Shown: positions 8,137 through 17,780 of the stretch, piece by piece
Position numbering within the stretch: the first letter of the stretch is position 1
Layout: every line of letters begins with the position of its first letter
From: Anaerolineales bacterium
GTDB lineage: Bacteria; Chloroflexota; Anaerolineae; Anaerolineales; Villigracilaceae
Length of the DNA stretch: 64,000 bases
Assembly (NCBI GenBank): GCA_030583885.1
Contig: CP129480.1
Location: 2,354,714 to 2,418,713, forward strand
Reading direction: 5' to 3'
Position numbers and translations under genes: made by a program
The notes under the pieces: model-generated
Databases searched by the model: none
Seen by the model: only the letters and a program-made list of their open reading frames with translations
Told to the model about the DNA's origin: nothing

Positions 8137-10557
8137 TTACTGGCTTAAGCCGGCATCCAACAGCCTTTCGCCGATGCGCTCCGCCAGGGTGATGTTATTT
8201 TCCTCCAGCGCGACCACCAGCACCAGCGGCGTACCGCGCCAATCCGGCAGCGTCCCCGCCAATAGCCAGGTGACGATGTTTTCTTCTGTGCCTCCCTGCC
8301 CACTATGGCTCCAGTAGGCTTTGCCCTGCTTGATGAAGGATAGAGCCGCCTCATTCGCCGCCTCGGCCGGCATCACCTCAACCGCCTCGCCCAGGGCGGG
8401 TAATACCACCCATCCCTGCTCGGGCGTATTGACCGCAGTTGCCATCCTCGGCGCCGGCGCAATCCCCTTATAACTCAGAACAGCTGCGGCGAGACTCATT
8501 TGCAAAGGACTCGCCTGCAGGTTCAATACGCTGTTATTGCCTGCATCAAATGCAACCGGCATGTTCAATACCGGCGCCCGGTACAGGCCAAGCCTCTCAT
8601 GGAACGCCTGTAATTCGGCATTCGCCGGCTGTCTCTCTCCAAACTCCGCGCGGATCAATGGCAGCAGGGCATTTCCAATTGGATACAGACCCTGCGATCC
8701 GCGGTTGAGCAGGGGCGCGGCCGGATCGCGTGAGAGCGATTCGGCCTGCTCACTCAACGTATTGGGGTCATAGGTTGGGTGGGAGGCCATGACAAGGATC
8801 TCGCCCGTTTCTGCGTTCATCAGGACGACGGCGCCGCGATGAACCCCCAGCAGTTCATCCGCCGTGGATTGCAGGACAAGGTCGATGCTCAGGCGCACAT
8901 CCAGCCCGGGAGGGGGAGTGCCGTAGATCAATTGGTCCCACAGGATGCGGCTCATTGGGTTTCCCTGCAGCCCGCGCAGATAACTGTCCAGGGCGGCTTC
9001 AAGGCCGGCCTGGCCGTAAATAGATTGCGTGTAGCCAATAACGGGAGCGAGGTCAGGATATATATAGTTTCGCAAATAGGAACCGCTCTGCCCTTCGGTG
9101 ATGCTGATGGGCAGGTTATTTCTATCCACGAGGTCTCCACGCGGGACATAGCGGTCCGCGATGGTGCGGCGGGGGTTGTCGGTGCGGAGCAGCAGATCTG
9201 GTCCGCGGACGATTGCCCACCAGGCGGTCGCCAGTGCGCATGCAGCGAGTCCCAGCGCAAGCGCGCCCGCCAGCATGGAATAAGGTTTTGGGTCATGCAG
9301 CACGGCAGGTTCGCCGTCTTCCACGTTACTGATCACCATCATAAGAAAGAGGGCGATGTAGGATGTCAGCAGGGAGGAGCCGCCGTAGGAAACAAACGGC
9401 AGGGTGACTCCCGTGAGCGGGAGCAGCCTGACGTTGCCGCCAATGATCAGCAGGCTCTGGACACCAAAGTACGTGACCAAGCCGGCCGCGAGATAGCGGC
9501 GAAACCTGTCCGTTGCACGCAGGGAGGCGATCATGCCCCGGGCGAGAATCACCCAGATGGCGGCCAGCAGACCCATCGTCCCGACCAGACCCGTTTCCTC
9601 CGCGATCGCCGCATAGATAAAATCGGAGATGGCAACCGGCACGAGCAGTGGACTGCCAATCCCGATCCCCCTGCCGATCGTTCCGCCGTTCGCCACCGCA
9701 AGGACGGACTGCACGATCTGATATGAATTTCCCGACGGGTCCATCCAGGGGTTGATCCAGCCGACCACGCGGATGTGGATAATGTCGATAAAGAAATAAC
9801 CGAGCAGCAGGGCGAGGACGAGGAAGATGACCGCGCTTAATAATACGCGCCGCCTGCCCGTCGCCAGGAAGATGATCATGGTAAAAATGGCAATGAATAT
9901 GGATGCCGTCCCGAGGTCGCGCTGGACGATAAGCAGGAGCAGGGCAAGTCCGGTGACAGCCAGGGTGGGGATGAGCAGCGGCAGGGAAAATAATCGAATG
10001 CTGGCGCGGTCCGCCAGATATGCAGCCAGGTAAATGACCAGCAGTAATTTGAGCGGCTCGGAGGGCTGGAAATAGACGCCGCAGCACCCCAGCCATAAAT
10101 GCGGGCCAAAGCCAAGGGGATTCGTGCCAAAAAGCAGGGTCAGTGCGGTGATGAGCAGGCCGCTGCTCAGGATGACATATTTGTAGCGCCGAATCAGCGA
10201 AAGTTTTTTCAGGTAAACCATCCCGAGGATGAAGGCGAAAACACTTACGGTCAGCCAGATCGTTTGCCGGATGCCGAAAACGGAGTCCAGCCGCCAGACG
10301 GTAAGCAGGCCCCAGCCGCTGAGCAGTGCTGCTGCTGGAAGCAGATAGGGATCCCGTTCCGGGAGATACCGAATTGCAGCGCGGTGGGCTGCGGTCATGA
10401 GCAAAACCCAGATTACAAAACCCGCCCAGTGGGACAGCCTGTACTCCACGGCCCAGGATCGTTCGCGCACCGCCGGGGAGAGTGTCAGGATGATCGATTG
10501 AATAAAGAGAAAGAGAGTCGCCCAACGCAGCAGGCGGCTCTGTGCCAGGTCATGCAT
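8137..10557 (-). CDS. SEDS (FtsW/RodA) glycosyltransferase fused to a degenerate penicillin-binding domain
   Basis: The protein has 806 residues. Residues about 10-450 form a multi-helix SEDS domain with FQPSEPLK (163-170), a YQIVQSVLAVANGG stretch and LPLTGVTLPFVSYGGSSLL (379-397), hallmarks of the lipid II polymerases FtsW and RodA. Residues about 455-806 are periplasmic and resemble a class B PBP: the VPRGDLVDRN entry motif, YGQAGLEAALDSYLRG, and DLVLQSTADELL leading into GAVVLMNAETGEILVMAS. The transpeptidase active site is lost. The SxxK box expected in a GLYPxGSTFK context reads IGNALL (Ser to Asn629, Lys to Leu632), and the KTG box reads QGGT (754-757). The protein probably polymerises glycan while the PBP part acts as a structural or activating partner. 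FHA-type genes and mtnP lie upstream. Confidence 0.88.
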   Translation of the reverse strand: MHDLAQSRLLRWATLFLFIQSIILTLSPAVRERSWAVEYRLSHWAGFVIWVLLMTAAHRAAIRYLPERDPYLLPAAALLSGWGLLTVWRLDSVFGIRQTIWLTVSVFAFILGMVYLKKLSLIRRYKYVILSSGLLITALTLLFGTNPLGFGPHLWLGCCGVYFQPSEPLKLLLVIYLAAYLADRASIRLFSLPLLIPTLAVTGLALLLLIVQRDLGTASIFIAIFTMIIFLATGRRRVLLSAVIFLVLALLLGYFFIDIIHIRVVGWINPWMDPSGNSYQIVQSVLAVANGGTIGRGIGIGSPLLVPVAISDFIYAAIAEETGLVGTMGLLAAIWVILARGMIASLRATDRFRRYLAAGLVTYFGVQSLLIIGGNVRLLPLTGVTLPFVSYGGSSLLTSYIALFLMMVISNVEDGEPAVLHDPKPYSMLAGALALGLAACALATAWWAIVRGPDLLLRTDNPRRTIADRYVPRGDLVDRNNLPISITEGQSGSYLRNYIYPDLAPVIGYTQSIYGQAGLEAALDSYLRGLQGNPMSRILWDQLIYGTPPPGLDVRLSIDLVLQSTADELLGVHRGAVVLMNAETGEILVMASHPTYDPNTLSEQAESLSRDPAAPLLNRGSQGLYPIGNALLPLIRAEFGERQPANAELQAFHERLGLYRAPVLNMPVAFDAGNNSVLNLQASPLQMSLAAAVLSYKGIAPAPRMATAVNTPEQGWVVLPALGEAVEVMPAEAANEAALSFIKQGKAYWSHSGQGGTEENIVTWLLAGTLPDWRGTPLVLVVALEENNITLAERIGERLLDAGLSQ

Positions 10558-10609
10558 GTATTATATGGTACATCATTTTTGAAAAACGCGGGCTTTTGTG
10601 AAGATGCTA

Positions 10610-11473
10610 TTACAAGTATTTGTTGACCAGTACACCCAGCTTTTTGCGGGTCTTTGAGGGAATCACCTTGGGATTGGTTATCAAGGCGCTGGCCAGAGCC
10701 TGCCCGCAGGTGCAGTCGCGTTGGGTCTTCAGTTCGCGCACCAGGCTGCGGATGGCTTCCTGCGCGATTTCGGTGTTTTTGTTCAAGGTTTGAATGACCA
10801 TCTCAACGGTCACCGGTGATTTGCTCTCGTGCCAGACGTCATAGTCCGTGACGTGCGCCATGGTCGCATAGCACAATTCCGCTTCACGCGCAAGAAATGC
10901 CTCCGGCGCGGCGGTCATTCCAATGATGGACATGCCCCAGGCGCGGTAGACATTGGATTCAGCTTTCGTGGAAAAGCGCGGACCTTCAATGGTGATGAAA
11001 TTCCCTCCGCGATGCACACGCGCTTCCGTCGTGCGGACGGCTGATTCCAACTGGTTGGAAAGGTCCTTGCAAAACGGGTCGGCAACGCTGATGTGGGCGA
11101 CCAGCCCCTCGCCGAAGAAGGAGCGGGCGCGGTCTTTTGTGTGGTCGAAGATATTGTCGGGGATGACGATGTGTCCCGGTGCGAAGTCCTCCCGCAGCGA
11201 CCCGCAGGCGCTGATGCTGATCACACGCTCCACGCCCAGCGATTTCAGCGCATGGATATTGGCGCGATATGGGACCTCCGACGGCGTGATATGGTGGCCG
11301 ATGCCGTGCCGCGTGAGGAAGGCGACGCGCGTACCCTCCAACGTGCCGATGGTGATGGGCGCGCTGGGTTTCCCAAAGGGGGTATCCACGACCAGTTCCT
11401 CGGTGTGTTCAAGCCCGCTCATATGGTACAGGCCGGACCCGCCAATGATCGCGATCGTCGCTTTATTTGTCAT
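10610..11473 (-). CDS. mtnP: 5'-methylthioadenosine phosphorylase
   Basis: The enzyme has about 287 residues and belongs to the PNP/MTAP family. Visible signatures are IAIIGGSGLYHMSGL, the phosphate-binding LTRHGIGHHITPSEVPYRANIHALKSLGVERVISISACGSL, and TIEGPRFSTKAESNVYRAWGMSIIGMTAAPEAFLAREAELCYATMAHVTDYD, where IGMT and the final Asp favour adenine-type MTA as substrate. It would cleave methylthioadenosine with phosphate in methionine salvage. The ATG at 11473 is preferred to the in-frame TTG at 11485 because GGAAAAAGAG then serves as ribosome-binding site. The start overlaps the upstream FHA gene by 11 bases. Confidence 0.92.
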   Translation of the reverse strand: MTNKATIAIIGGSGLYHMSGLEHTEELVVDTPFGKPSAPITIGTLEGTRVAFLTRHGIGHHITPSEVPYRANIHALKSLGVERVISISACGSLREDFAPGHIVIPDNIFDHTKDRARSFFGEGLVAHISVADPFCKDLSNQLESAVRTTEARVHRGGNFITIEGPRFSTKAESNVYRAWGMSIIGMTAAPEAFLAREAELCYATMAHVTDYDVWHESKSPVTVEMVIQTLNKNTEIAQEAIRSLVRELKTQRDCTCGQALASALITNPKVIPSKTRKKLGVLVNKYL

Positions 11474-11939
11474 CTCTTTTTCCAATTTTCTGCGTAGGTT
11501 CTATGACCACATTTTCGGCCATGCTGATGATCAAACGCGCGGCGCCGCATTTGATTTCATCGCCGGAAGTGATCACCGTCGGCATGTTCACCTGTGATTT
11601 ATTAAGCATCGTGCCATTTGTGGAGGCCAGATCCTCCAGCCACCATTGCCCGTGGTGATAGGTCAATTGGGCGTGGCGGGTGGATACGGTGTCGTCGGTC
11701 AGGGGGATGTCGCAGCCAGGGTCGCGTCCCAATATGATCTCCGGCTGGGAAAAATGTTTGAGAACAGGCGAACCGTGTCCCTGCCGGATGAGGATATTGA
11801 TGCCCGGGACGCGGCGGTTTGCCAGTGAAAAGCTTTGTCTTTGTATTTCACGGTAAAGAAAGATCAATACCCACCCAAGAAAGCCATACAATGCCAGCGC
11901 TGTGATGACCCGCAGCGCCAATACAATCGAGCCGCTCAT
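11463..11939 (-). CDS. Membrane-anchored FHA-domain protein (FhaB-like)
   Basis: The protein has 158 residues. One N-terminal membrane helix (about 7-28) is followed by a short linker and an FHA domain (about 65-140) with the conserved GRDPGCDI, STRHAQL and STNGT motifs used to bind phosphothreonine. Size and layout resemble mycobacterial FhaB/FipA. It overlaps the FhaA-like gene by four bases (ATGA) and the downstream mtnP by 11, so the three are co-translated. The SEDS-PBP gene downstream suggests a role in recruiting phosphorylated partners to the envelope machinery; no Ser/Thr kinase gene is in the window. Confidence 0.85.
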   Translation of the reverse strand: MSGSIVLALRVITALALYGFLGWVLIFLYREIQRQSFSLANRRVPGINILIRQGHGSPVLKHFSQPEIILGRDPGCDIPLTDDTVSTRHAQLTYHHGQWWLEDLASTNGTMLNKSQVNMPTVITSGDEIKCGAARLIISMAENVVIEPTQKIGKRDDK

Positions 11940-12751
11940 TTTTTCTTCAGTTTTGAGGTGTAGTAGTCTTTTAAAATTGCCGTGGGACGCTCGGCACTTT
12001 GCTGGAACGGGCTGGTATCCTTCAGGTCCGGGCGGGGCGGCGGGTTGTCCTGCCCAAAAATAAGCGCCACTCCTGCCAGGGAAATCACATCACCGGGATA
12101 GAGCACGCTCTGACTGGTGCGCTGTCCATTCACAAATGTGCCCCCGGTTGAATTCAAATCGAATACTACAAAACGCCCCTTGATCGTGCGCAGCTGCGCA
12201 TGGTTGCGGGATACACGAGGATCGTCGATGACCAGCTGATTATCGAGCCTTCGGCCAATGTTCACAACCGGCACAAGCAGCGGATAGACCTTTACGCCTT
12301 CCACGATCAGAAATGCATTTTCAGGCATTTTGCTGCTGTCTTCAAGAGGTCCCGTCTCGAGCGGGGTTGCGTTCGTGTCCGCCATGGACTCGATGCGGTG
12401 GGATGTTACGATTTCAGCATCATTTAAGGGGATTTTTTCATCGGTCGATATGGTGATCGTTGGTGACATCGTAAACCGAAATCCCGCCTCCTGGACAACC
12501 GTGACAACCGAATGCAGGATAATGGCCAGCAGCTGCTGGTCGTTCCATTTCGCCGAAGTTTCGGGGTGCATCAAAAGGGTGTACACATCCGGCGAGATGA
12601 CCGAGCCGTCCTCCATGGTAATGCTGTTATGCTGGATCGCCGTTGCTAGTTTCTGAACGATCATATCCTCCACTTTTTTCCCAGGGAGCACGTTCAAAAG
12701 ATCCACTTCGATCAACGTTTGGAGACGGGTTTCAAGTTCTTTCAGGTTCAT
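11936..12751 (-). CDS. FhaA-like protein (DUF3662 plus FHA domain)
   Basis: The protein has 271 residues. The N-terminal 110 residues match the FhaA N-terminal/DUF3662 domain (an EVDLLNVLPGKKVEDMIVQKLATAIQ-type helix, then an ISPDVYTLLMHPE strand). The C-terminal FHA domain shows IGRRLDNQLVIDDPRVSRNHAQL and STGGTFVNGQR. Here the usual STNGT is STGGT. In mycobacteria FhaA acts in cell-wall control together with PknB substrates. The same pairing with FhaB-like and FtsW/RodA-type genes here points to an analogous envelope role. A 95-bp gap separates it from the zinc-ribbon gene upstream. Confidence 0.85.
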   Translation of the reverse strand: MNLKELETRLQTLIEVDLLNVLPGKKVEDMIVQKLATAIQHNSITMEDGSVISPDVYTLLMHPETSAKWNDQQLLAIILHSVVTVVQEAGFRFTMSPTITISTDEKIPLNDAEIVTSHRIESMADTNATPLETGPLEDSSKMPENAFLIVEGVKVYPLLVPVVNIGRRLDNQLVIDDPRVSRNHAQLRTIKGRFVVFDLNSTGGTFVNGQRTSQSVLYPGDVISLAGVALIFGQDNPPPRPDLKDTSPFQQSAERPTAILKDYYTSKLKKK

Positions 12752-12846
12752 AATTTAACCATACTTTTCCCTGCATATATAAGTGTTATCCATTATAGAA
12801 TGAGGCTGGCTTTTCTGCAAGGTTAATGTCAAAACCGGCCGGCGCC

Positions 12847-13449
12847 TTAACCGTCCCTGAAAATTCCTAATATTTGTTTGCAATTTGGACAGGATTTGTC
12901 GGTTATTTTCACCACATAGCCGCAATACCCGCATGTGTTTGGTTGTACCTTTCCAAGCGGTGCACCGCAGGCAACACAGGAGGGCTCCCCAACCGGGTTT
13001 GCCGCATGACAGTATTCACAGGTCAGGCGCCTGAGCTTCTCCGAGAGATCCGTGGAGGCGTTTGCCGCGCGCGCAGTTTTTGCGATCACCTGCCAGATGC
13101 GTTCGCTCAGCGTCAGGTTCTCGATATCCTGGGCAATATCATCCAGCCGGCCAAGCAGGCTGAAGGGGTTTTTAAGAGCTGATAACGCGCTCACTCCCAG
13201 GCTCGCCGCCACTCCCAACCACGCCTGCTGTCCCAGTTCGACGATCACGCCGTCGTCCAGTTTTTGGATCGTGACCGTCATGGCTGTCTGCCCGCCGGAC
13301 ATGGCGTCAGGCCGGGTGCCAACCTGTACGACCATCTTTTCGCTCTGTCCCAGCGTCTGTGCCCGCAGATTGCCCCGATTGAACTCGCCAAGCAAGGCCT
13401 GCGCGATGTCCACCGGCTTGATGTTCCCGTGAAAGATTTTCCGTTCCAT
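12847..13449 (-). CDS. Zinc-ribbon protein of unknown function
   Basis: The protein has 200 residues. The N-terminal 130 residues form an alpha-beta region with hydrophobic helices around LGVAASLGVSALSAL. The last 65 residues carry two zinc-ribbon units: CEYCHAANPVGEPSCVACGA and CGYCGYVVKITDKSCPNC. It heads the minus-strand group that leads into the FHA genes, so it may belong to the same envelope module. The ATG lies seven bases downstream of TATAAT (13457-13462) without a Shine-Dalgarno sequence, suggesting a leaderless mRNA. No enzymatic motif is visible. Confidence 0.75.
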   Translation of the reverse strand: MERKIFHGNIKPVDIAQALLGEFNRGNLRAQTLGQSEKMVVQVGTRPDAMSGGQTAMTVTIQKLDDGVIVELGQQAWLGVAASLGVSALSALKNPFSLLGRLDDIAQDIENLTLSERIWQVIAKTARAANASTDLSEKLRRLTCEYCHAANPVGEPSCVACGAPLGKVQPNTCGYCGYVVKITDKSCPNCKQILGIFRDG

Positions 13450-13456
13450 GAAGTAG

Positions 13457-13464
13457 ATTATAAT
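13457..13464. promoter_or_regulatory. Shared palindromic -10 element for divergent genes
   Basis: ATTATAAT reads as TATAAT on both strands. It serves the zinc-ribbon gene (minus; ATG seven bases away) and possibly the SH3b gene starting at 13499 on the plus strand. Confidence 0.5.
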
Positions 13465-13498
13465 CGCCTTTGCGATTCTCCTTTAAGAGTCCTACGAA

Positions 13499-14107
13499 AT
13501 GATGCAAACCCGGTTTCACCCCATTCTCATTTTTCTGCTCACATCCTTTTTTTTGTTCGGGACATTCTTCGCATCCGTCCCGGCCGACGTGCTGGCTCAA
13601 CAACCGGCGGACACGCCGACCTCCTCGACGGGGATTTTTATTACTGTATTATTTGACGAACCACAGATAAACGTCCGCCTGGGACCAAATTCAGCCATTT
13701 ATCCGGTGGTTGGTACCCTCCCATCGGGCGCGACCGCCCCCGCCCTGGGGAGATCCCAGGGCGGGGATTGGATCCAGATCGAATTCCCGTCTGCTCCCGG
13801 CGGAATGGGCTGGGTCTATTCCCCGCTTGTTCAATTATCCCCCGGCACATTGCAGGTTGCCGAGCCGCCGCCCACTCCGGTCCCGCCGCCAACTGCCACA
13901 ATCGACCCTACCCTGGCTGCGCAGTTCAGCATCCTTCCCACCAATACGCGCATGCCGACTTTTACGCCGCCGCCAGCATTGACCGCATATACATACACGG
14001 AAGTCCCCGTGAAAAATACCGCCGCCTCGGTACCGCTCGCCACGATCATAATTGCGTTCGCGATTTTGGGATTGGTCGGTTTTCTGCTCTCGTTGATCCG
14101 TCGATAA
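13499..14107 (+). CDS. Secreted/membrane-anchored SH3b-domain protein, paralogue 1
   Basis: The protein has 202 residues. It has a signal peptide (about 1-34, ending near VLAQQ), then a bacterial SH3 domain (about 45-115; INVRLGPNSAIYPVVGTLPSG, WIQIEFP, GWVYSPLV), a Pro/Thr-rich linker and a C-terminal membrane helix (about 175-197) ending in RR. SH3b domains usually bind cell-wall peptides, so an extracytoplasmic wall-binding role is likely. The next gene is a close paralogue and starts directly after this stop codon. Confidence 0.85.
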   Translation: MMQTRFHPILIFLLTSFFLFGTFFASVPADVLAQQPADTPTSSTGIFITVLFDEPQINVRLGPNSAIYPVVGTLPSGATAPALGRSQGGDWIQIEFPSAPGGMGWVYSPLVQLSPGTLQVAEPPPTPVPPPTATIDPTLAAQFSILPTNTRMPTFTPPPALTAYTYTEVPVKNTAASVPLATIIIAFAILGLVGFLLSLIRR

Positions 14108-14731
14108 ATGATGTTATATAATAAATTTAGATTCATTATTGTGATTACTTTAATATTCGTGGGAGCGGGGATTTTGCTTTCCGGGCCCGATTCCTTCCCT
14201 GTCCACGCACAACAGCCCACCGGTTCCGTTCCAACCGTAACCGGCACACCTTCTGGAATGATCGTTGCGGTAAATCTGGATATTGACACCGTGGCTGTAT
14301 ATTCGGGTCCAAGTTCATATCTTTATCCCGCGATTGGACTGCTTTTGAAAGGACAGGAAGTGCCCGCATTGGGCATCTCCGAGGATAGGAATTGGATACA
14401 GGTTTATTATCCCGGCGTTTCGGGTTCGGTTGCATGGGTCTATGGACCTTACGTCAGAATTGTAAAAACGGGTCAGTTGCCCATGGTGAGCGCGCCGGCC
14501 ACGCCGACCCCGGCTTCCACACCCACCATCAACCCGACCCTTGCGGCGGCATTCGTCACCCCCGTAACGCCCACCCGCATGCCAACCTTCACTCCGCCAG
14601 CGCCGCTGGTGATCTCCACCTTCCTCGCTGATGAAACAACCATCAACAGGGTTCCGATGGGTCTGTTGATCTTCGGGCTTGGCTTCATTGGGGCGTTCGG
14701 CGCGCTGATATCCTTCCTGCGCGGACAGTAG
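14108..14731 (+). CDS. Secreted/membrane-anchored SH3b-domain protein, paralogue 2
   Basis: The protein has 207 residues with the same plan as the preceding gene: signal peptide or N-terminal helix (about 8-32), an SH3b domain (TVAVYSGPSSYLYPAIGLLLKGQEVPALG, WIQVYYPG, VAWVYGPYV), a PTPASTPTINPTLAAAF linker and a C-terminal helix. The linker motif PTLAA followed by NTRMPTFTPP or TPTRMPTFTPP is shared between the pair, showing tandem duplication. The ATG follows the upstream stop with no gap, so translation is coupled. A strong terminator follows. Confidence 0.85.
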   Translation: MMLYNKFRFIIVITLIFVGAGILLSGPDSFPVHAQQPTGSVPTVTGTPSGMIVAVNLDIDTVAVYSGPSSYLYPAIGLLLKGQEVPALGISEDRNWIQVYYPGVSGSVAWVYGPYVRIVKTGQLPMVSAPATPTPASTPTINPTLAAAFVTPVTPTRMPTFTPPAPLVISTFLADETTINRVPMGLLIFGLGFIGAFGALISFLRGQ

Positions 14732-14739
14732 TTTAAGCA

Positions 14740-14768
14740 AAAAATGACCGGGTTTCCCGGTCATTTTT
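14740..14768. terminator. Bidirectional terminator between SH3b and Fe-S carrier genes
   Basis: AAAAATGACCGGG and CCCGGTCATTTTT pair with a three-base loop, between convergent genes. Confidence 0.85.
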
Positions 14769-14784
14769 ATATTACTTGTACGAT

Positions 14785-15201
14785 TTAGTTGTTGCAGCCG
14801 CAGGAACCGCCGCCACAGCCAGATGAGCCGCTGCCGCTTTCGTTGCTTCCGCAGGCGCACCCACCTTCGCCATGAGAATGCCCGCTCTTTACATTCGGGC
14901 TGTTGACTGCAAATCCCTGCCCGTGCTGGGGGTCGTTTACAAAATCAACCGTGGCATCGCGGAGATAGTCAATGGAGACTTCGTCCACAACGACTTTCAC
15001 ACCGTTCGCTTCGAACGTGGTATCCACATCGCGGAAATTATTATCCAGCGCCATTCCAAAGTTCACCCCGCAGCAACCGCCTCCCGCCACGTACACGCGC
15101 AGAGCGTAGCCCTCAAGGTTGCGTTGCTCGAGAATATCCTTAACAGCCTGGCTTGCGGCGGGTGTAAGTGTAAAAAGTTGGGTATCGATTTCCTGGAGCA
15201 T
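14785..15201 (-). CDS. A-type iron-sulfur carrier (HesB/IscA/ErpA family) with Cys/Gly-rich tail
   Basis: The protein has 138 residues. The A-type fold is recognisable from LTPAASQAVKDIL through LRVYVAGGGCCGVNFGMAL and VVVDEVSIDYLRDATVDFV. The first conserved Cys lies in GGGCCG, and the paired C-terminal cysteines are in the region GGCACG. Family members deliver Fe-S clusters to target proteins in the cytoplasm. Unusual is a roughly 25-residue glycine-cysteine tail after the normal end (GCGGGSCGCNN at the terminus), which may bind extra metal. It is monocistronic, facing a shared terminator. Confidence 0.88.
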   Translation of the reverse strand: MLQEIDTQLFTLTPAASQAVKDILEQRNLEGYALRVYVAGGGCCGVNFGMALDNNFRDVDTTFEANGVKVVVDEVSIDYLRDATVDFVNDPQHGQGFAVNSPNVKSGHSHGEGGCACGSNESGSGSSGCGGGSCGCNN

Positions 15202-15306
15202 ATTTTTTTCTCCTTGTAGGTATGACTAATTTCGCCAAATCTTATCAGATTTGATGGGCATTGTCAACTTGCCCGGGCGGCCTGGGGATGATTCCACCCG
15301 TGTTTC

Positions 15307-15335
15307 TTGACACATTCCAATTGCGCTTGTAAAAT
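15307..15335 (+). promoter_or_regulatory. Promoter of hppA
   Basis: A consensus TTGACA (15307-15312) and TAAAAT (15330-15335) have a 17-base spacer. The leader of about 90 bases contains two small hairpins (around 15350 and 15380). Confidence 0.7.
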
Positions 15336-15430
15336 CCGACTGCTCTGGAGGCGGCTTGCCGCCTCGTCCCGGCCTGAAAACGGAGAATTTCCTTCTCCGC
15401 AGTTCATTAATCCAAATGTGGAGGATTGTT

Positions 15431-17713
<2,283 letters not shown>

Positions 17714-17747
17714 GGAAGATGTAACGGGCTTGCTGCATTGACATTCA

Positions 17748-17780
17748 CGCCCTGCCAATTATTGGCGGGGCGTTTTTTTT
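17748..17780. terminator. Terminator between hppA and flippase gene
   Basis: CGCCCTGCCAA pairs with TTGGCGGGGCG and is followed by eight T. It overlaps the last codons of the convergent flippase gene. Confidence 0.8.

Noticed and set aside
8779..9726. 315-residue plus-strand frame inside the SEDS-PBP gene
   Set aside because: Antisense to clear SEDS and PBP motifs, with no ribosome-binding site and no recognisable domain.
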